DNA of 64,000 bases from Marinimicrobium agarilyticum DSM 16975 (GTDB lineage: Bacteria > Pseudomonadota > Gammaproteobacteria > Pseudomonadales > Cellvibrionaceae): NCBI RefSeq assembly GCF_000423345.1, contig NZ_AUHU01000005.1, forward strand, positions 186,001 to 250,000, in the 5' to 3' direction. Of this stretch, positions 61,001 through 64,000 are shown piece by piece (the first letter of the stretch is position 1; each line of letters opens with the position of its first letter). The translations under genes and the position numbers were made by a program. The notes beneath the pieces were generated by a model, which was given only the letters and a program-made list of their open reading frames with translations, did not search any database and was not told the origin of the DNA.

Positions 61001-63106
61001 GGCTTCAACCAGGTTGTAGGCCGCTTGTTGTACCCGGTCGTGTTGAAACCGGTAATTGGGGTTGAGCGAGAGGTTTTCGTCCACTTGGTTGACCAGGCGA
61101 TAGTCGCTGTGCAGCGGTACGACCGTGTACTGCTTTAGCGCGGGTAGCAGCGCCTGGGCGGTGTCCGCCGTCGAGTGCTCGTAAATTGCGGCGAGGGTCT
61201 GCAGCGTAAACGTGTTGCCGATACAGGCCGCCAGTTGCAGCACTTGCTGCGTCTCGGCGGGGAGCTGTCGCAGGTTTTTTACCATGAACTCAACGACGTC
61301 TTCGCTGATGTCGTGCCAACTGGCCCGATCAAGCCGCCAATGCCATTGGCCGGTCGCCGGGTCTGATTGAATCGCCCCCTGGGCGTGCAATTGGCGCAGC
61401 AGCTCGTTGGTGAAGAAGGGGTTTCCCTGGGCGCGTTGGAACAGCATGTCGCTGAGTTCCCGGCTCGCTTGCGGCTCGCACCGAAGGGTATCGGCTACGA
61501 GGTGCGCGACTGAGTCGCTATCCAGTGGGCCGAGGGGAATTTCATGAAGGCGGCGGTGATTGTTCAAATCTTCCAGCAACAGGCTCAGCGGATGGCCGGG
61601 CCCGACTTCGTTGCTGCGGTAGGCTCCGATCAGCAGCAGGTGGCTCTGCTCCCGAGACGTCACGATGCGGCGCAGCAGGTCGAGTGTGGGGGTATCGCTC
61701 CACTGCAGGTCGTCCAGGAACAGCACCACCGGGTGGCCGGCGCCGGCGAATACCCGCAAAAAGGCGGTCAGCACCAACTGCAGGCGGTTGCGGTTCTCGG
61801 CCGGTGGCAGCTCCGCCACCGGTGGTTGTTCGCCGATAATCAGCGCCAGCTCCGGTACCAGCTCGATCACCAGGGCGCCGTTGGGGCCCAATGCCTCGAT
61901 CAGGCGTGCGCGCCACTCCACCAGGGTGTGTTCCGGCTCCAGCAGGACCTGTTGAACCAGAGCGCGAAAGGTGGCGGCCAGCGCCGAGTAGGTTTGCCCC
62001 TGTTGAAACTGGTCGAATTTGCTCTGCACCAGAAAGCCGCGTTCGCGGATCTGGTAGCGGTCAAGCTCGTTGACCAGTGCCGACTTTCCCACGCCGGAGT
62101 AGCCATGCACCAGGCAGAATCGGGTGCGACCGGCCACGGCCTGCTCGAACAGGTCGAGCAGCTCCTGCAACTCTTGGTGTCGGCCGTAGAGTGCCTGGGG
62201 CACCAGAAACCGCTGCAAGTGGTCTTTCTCGCCCAGGGCGAAGGGGAGCGGTGTTTGACCCTGGTGTATCGCCGTCAGGCATCGGCTGAGGTCATGTTGC
62301 AGGCCCTCGCTGCTCTGGTAGCGCTCTTCCGGGGATTTGGAGAGCAGCTTCAGGATGATGGCGGAGACGGCTTCGGGGACCTCGGGGACCAGTGCCTCGG
62401 GAGCCGAGGGCAGGCGACTGATGTGGTGGTGAACCCACTCCAGGGTGTTATTGGCGGCAAACGGGGGCCGGCCCGTGAGCAGCTCAAACAGCAGCACGCC
62501 GAGTGAGTAGTAATCCGAGCGATAGTCCAGGCTGCGGTTCATGCGCCCGGTCTGCTCTGGTGAGATGTAGGCCAGCAGTTCCTCGAACTGGTCCGACAGC
62601 TCGGTGGCCTGGCGCTCCTGGCCCAGCTCCGAGGCGATGCCGAAGCCGGTCAATGCCAGCTCCCCCGTGTGGGAGTCAAACAGCACGTTATGGGGGGTTA
62701 TCGCCTTGTGGACGATTTCGCGGGCGTGCACCTCGCCCAGGGTGTGCACCAGGCTCCGGGCAATCTCCAGTACCCGGGTGACCGGCAAACGTCCGTTCTC
62801 GGCCCGATTCAGCACGGTTGCCAAGGCGCTGTCGTAGTAGTCGGTGATGAGGGCCAGGTTGCCACTGCCGTGTGGAAGTATCTGGTGAATCTGGCGTACA
62901 CCCGGTACGCCTTCCAGGCGGGCGGCAATGCTGGCTTCGTGACGAAGTGCGGCCGCCTGTTTGCGGTCCGGGTACTCGGCATCCAGGGTTTCAATGGTCA
63001 CTGTCGCGCCATCGGCATGGCGCCGGGCGCCATAGGCGACCCGGCCTGTATTGCGCCACAGACAGGAACGGATGGTGTAACCGGGTAGTTGAACGGTGCT
63101 TTGCAT
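58067..63106 (-). CDS. giant pseudokinase-AAA-GAF-GGDEF signalling protein
   Basis: A 1679-aa cytoplasmic protein (ATG at 63106, 10 nt after the upstream stop). Residues 5-270 form a protein-kinase fold lacking catalytic residues: Glu39 stands for the VAIK lysine, HKAITPHN (133-140) lacks the catalytic Asp, and LTGFG replaces DFG (Gly154). An AAA/STAND ATPase follows with Walker A GYSGVGKS (Lys341) and Walker B VVLFLDDLQW, then long helical TPR-like repeats. A GAF domain spans about 1290-1460 and ends in a coiled-coil (YSHTLEEKVAERTAKLETLN). The GGDEF domain has GGEEF at 1593-1597 and an inhibitory RSTD site, so it should make cyclic di-GMP. Confidence 0.88.
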   Translation of the reverse strand: MQSTVQLPGYTIRSCLWRNTGRVAYGARRHADGATVTIETLDAEYPDRKQAAALRHEASIAARLEGVPGVRQIHQILPHGSGNLALITDYYDSALATVLNRAENGRLPVTRVLEIARSLVHTLGEVHAREIVHKAITPHNVLFDSHTGELALTGFGIASELGQERQATELSDQFEELLAYISPEQTGRMNRSLDYRSDYYSLGVLLFELLTGRPPFAANNTLEWVHHHISRLPSAPEALVPEVPEAVSAIILKLLSKSPEERYQSSEGLQHDLSRCLTAIHQGQTPLPFALGEKDHLQRFLVPQALYGRHQELQELLDLFEQAVAGRTRFCLVHGYSGVGKSALVNELDRYQIRERGFLVQSKFDQFQQGQTYSALAATFRALVQQVLLEPEHTLVEWRARLIEALGPNGALVIELVPELALIIGEQPPVAELPPAENRNRLQLVLTAFLRVFAGAGHPVVLFLDDLQWSDTPTLDLLRRIVTSREQSHLLLIGAYRSNEVGPGHPLSLLLEDLNNHRRLHEIPLGPLDSDSVAHLVADTLRCEPQASRELSDMLFQRAQGNPFFTNELLRQLHAQGAIQSDPATGQWHWRLDRASWHDISEDVVEFMVKNLRQLPAETQQVLQLAACIGNTFTLQTLAAIYEHSTADTAQALLPALKQYTVVPLHSDYRLVNQVDENLSLNPNYRFQHDRVQQAAYNLVEADKRPHVHLRVGRLMLRYTGEVVGNDRLIDIVTHLNQGRRLITSDEERLLAQLNLRAGVLARQASAYESALDYLQITETLIPEDAWQRMPSLMRTLASEMQLCLYLTGRTQEADRWLELMLDHAQTPLERADILATRTRQNATLGRMNESIQAAIEGLALLGVNFTEHPSLEDIATERQRVEEYLAGRDIADLVDAPVIDDPATLAAMRLLVEIFAAAFLSGSNLFSYLVLKSVNLALDRGNCPEAAFAYAAYGMLLCGELDEPALGYQYAKAGLAINERLDDLSLRARVIYVYAMFVHHWSNHWSTLTPWFRKGIEAGYQSGDLLYLAYSAQDCVIWDPGLDLETARRLHEENLEIVRECAYQDSLDSGTLFLQMQRNFLGDTQSHSSLSSDDFDAQQCLDDMHARRFMTGIANHHIYSAEINLLYGHYEQALAFVKKQDKLIKSAMSLPQLVRFYIVANLTLTTLYPDMDKNEQHATRERLEQDLARMTRWADNCEANFRHLQALMSAELARLDGDNDTALTHYDAAIDGARAHGFLRDEATAFERAARHLIAQNKWRSAEGYLRGAHGVYNRWGAKRKVDQLEQQFPVLREWQAQRGQPATPLSHLDLASVMKASREISGEMVLEQLLQKTLAILLENAGGQWGCMIVRTEGQCMVEAVVLPEQNEPHPDIPSHSVLQDHQGNPIALPMSVVTQVFQKREAVVLHDAASEGPFVNDPYTVNLGPRSILCVPILRERFEAAVYMENNLADGVFTQARVELIKLLAAQASVAIENARLYTQIQDYSHTLEEKVAERTAKLETLNEELQQLADRDGLTGVANRRSGHAYLQNTWLRLRREAQPLSVIMLDVDDFKRFNDTYGHQKGDDCLIRVAEALQCQMQRSTDMVVRYGGEEFMLILPNTDRNGAIQIAENTRLAIEALAIEHRESSTSNCITISLGSATALPGDENTIEQLVYIADQALYKAKQNGRNRVHVAG

Positions 63107-63116
63107 CAGGGAGTCT

Positions 63117-63836
63117 TTAACCAGGGAACAATCGGGTAAAGGTTTCGCTGAAAGCCTCGCGGGCGTTGTCACGAACCGGTTCGCCGTGGCCGCAGAGGAC
63201 GTGTTTGAACGTTAGCGCTTTCAAACGCTGGAAGTCCTCGGCGCCGGGTTCTGCCGCCTGCAGCCACACCGGGCCGACATTGGCCGGGGTGAAAAAACCC
63301 ATGCCCTCCATTCGTTCGCGGCTGGCATCGCAAAAGTGCTCATCGGGGCTCAACCAGTTCTGCAGGGCGTCGCAGGCAATCAAAATACCGCCGTCCCTTT
63401 GCAGATGGAGAACCCCTTCGGGGATTTTGCTGGTCTCGAACTGAAACACTGAGGCGTCGCCAAGGGGGAGCTCGGATGTCTGCAGCGTTTGCGCACCGAG
63501 TTCAGGATCGGTTTCTAGGCCGGGCATCACCCAGTATTGGGCCTGGTAGCGATCGAGGTAAAACGCATCATCGCGCCCGTGCAGGGCCCCCAGACGAACG
63601 ACATCCGTGACCTTGCCCAGGCGTTCGAGTTGGGCGAGGCCCTCATCGCTGAGGCGAATGGAGTTGACGAGGATCAGCCGTTCGCCGTCCCGGATAATGG
63701 TCATGTTCCGGCTGAACTGCCAATCCAGATTCATCAGCACGGTTTCCATCGCACCGCTGACGAAAAATACATCGGAAAAAACCTCCTCGATGGCACCATG
63801 TGCCAGGGCGGGAGGGAAGGGGGTGAGCTGATCCAT
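63117..63836 (-). CDS. metallo-beta-lactamase-fold protein
   Basis: A 239-aa protein of the MBL superfamily type without the canonical HxHxDH: NMTIIRDGERLILVNSIRL, LGALHGRDDAFYLDRYQAQY, GGILIACDALQNW and HVLCGHGEPV match the beta-lactamase-like fold seen in uncharacterised MBL or DUF4336 proteins. Some metal ligands may be missing (HGRDD retains one His and Asp). GAGGAG precedes the ATG. It ends 10 nt before the giant signalling gene, so both are probably co-expressed. Confidence 0.65.
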   Translation of the reverse strand: MDQLTPFPPALAHGAIEEVFSDVFFVSGAMETVLMNLDWQFSRNMTIIRDGERLILVNSIRLSDEGLAQLERLGKVTDVVRLGALHGRDDAFYLDRYQAQYWVMPGLETDPELGAQTLQTSELPLGDASVFQFETSKIPEGVLHLQRDGGILIACDALQNWLSPDEHFCDASRERMEGMGFFTPANVGPVWLQAAEPGAEDFQRLKALTFKHVLCGHGEPVRDNAREAFSETFTRLFPG

Positions 63837-63845
63837 GCGGACTCC

Positions 63846-64000
63846 TCAATTTTTATGATAGCTGTAGTGACCCACGTAACGGTATTCTTTGGCGTACTCG
63901 TGGAGATAGGTGTTGAGATATTGCTGTTGAGCCGGGTTCAGGCGATTGTTTCGAATATCGTCCACGGTTTCGTCGCCATTGCTGCTGTCCAGCCGCTTGA
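63846..64000 (-). CDS. unknown protein, C-terminal 50 codons (partial)
   Basis: The last 50 residues of a gene entering from the right: RLDSSNGDETVDDIRNNRLN, PAQQQYLNTYLHEYAKEYRY, VGHYSYHKN. It ends 10 nt before the MBL gene start, so it probably belongs to the same operon. No family can be called from this fragment. Confidence 0.6.
   Translation of the reverse strand, partial: KRLDSSNGDETVDDIRNNRLNPAQQQYLNTYLHEYAKEYRYVGHYSYHKN

Overview
The window looks like a chromosome segment from a GC-rich marine or lignocellulose-associated gammaproteobacterium, most plausibly a Cellvibrionaceae relative (Marinimicrobium/Saccharophagus type). The basis is the housekeeping gene orders (xseA<>guaB-guaA; thrS-infC-rpmI-rplT-pheS-pheT-ihfA-merR-tRNA-Pro), a bo3-type quinol oxidase, a secreted GH43 arabinan/xylan-type hydrolase and protein kinase/FHA signalling genes. 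The genus is inference.

Left part (1-31.3 kb). The 5' end of xseA diverges from guaB-guaA, followed by a YebC-type regulator and a decayed copy of the guaA 3' end. Then come a BaeSR-type two-component system with a small Spy-like periplasmic protein and a DUF2271-type membrane protein, a macro-domain hydrolase and a DUF4396 membrane protein. A minus-strand operon (19.8 to 10.6 kb) joins an FMN glutamate-synthase-like protein, a pyruvate-oxidase-like ThDP enzyme, a solitary ectoine-synthase-like cupin, a class I aminotransferase and cyoABCD. After this are a DUF2254 protein, a DsbD/ScsB-type protein with a redoxin partner, a LysR regulator, two small exported proteins, an FHA-kinase-FHA cluster, the GH43 enzyme and an EVE-domain protein. 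Three long hairpins with a common ~51-nt loop and different perfectly paired stems lie at 1.9, 29.0 and 30.7 kb.

Middle (31.4-50 kb). The translation operon ends at tRNA-Pro(GGG), which is the attachment site of an integrated ~10.9-kb inovirus (filamentous phage) prophage. A 33-bp att repeat occurs at 38963 and again at 49862. The prophage carries integrase, Rep, Zot (pI), pVI-like, pIII-like, major coat, small membrane proteins, an ssDNA-binding-like protein, a DNA-binding regulator and a divergent repressor. Behind the repressor sits an AT-richer two-gene cargo: a 344-aa soluble protein and a four-TM membrane protein. Its layout recalls lambda RexA/RexB and it is the best candidate here for an undescribed exclusion or defence module. 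A 1.5-kb non-genic region with 96-bp direct repeats, palindromes and one 40-aa gene completes the element.

Right part (50-64 kb). An accessory region holds an XRE regulator, a group II intron, a truncated chitinase-like fragment and a toxin/immunity-like pair of membrane proteins. The pair was segmentally duplicated: the second copy keeps only the immunity gene plus the last codons of the toxin. An HPP membrane protein, a TetR regulator and a lipocalin-like protein lie between the copies. The window ends with a 1679-aa pseudokinase-AAA-GAF-GGDEF protein, a metallo-beta-lactamase-like protein and the 3' end of an unknown gene.
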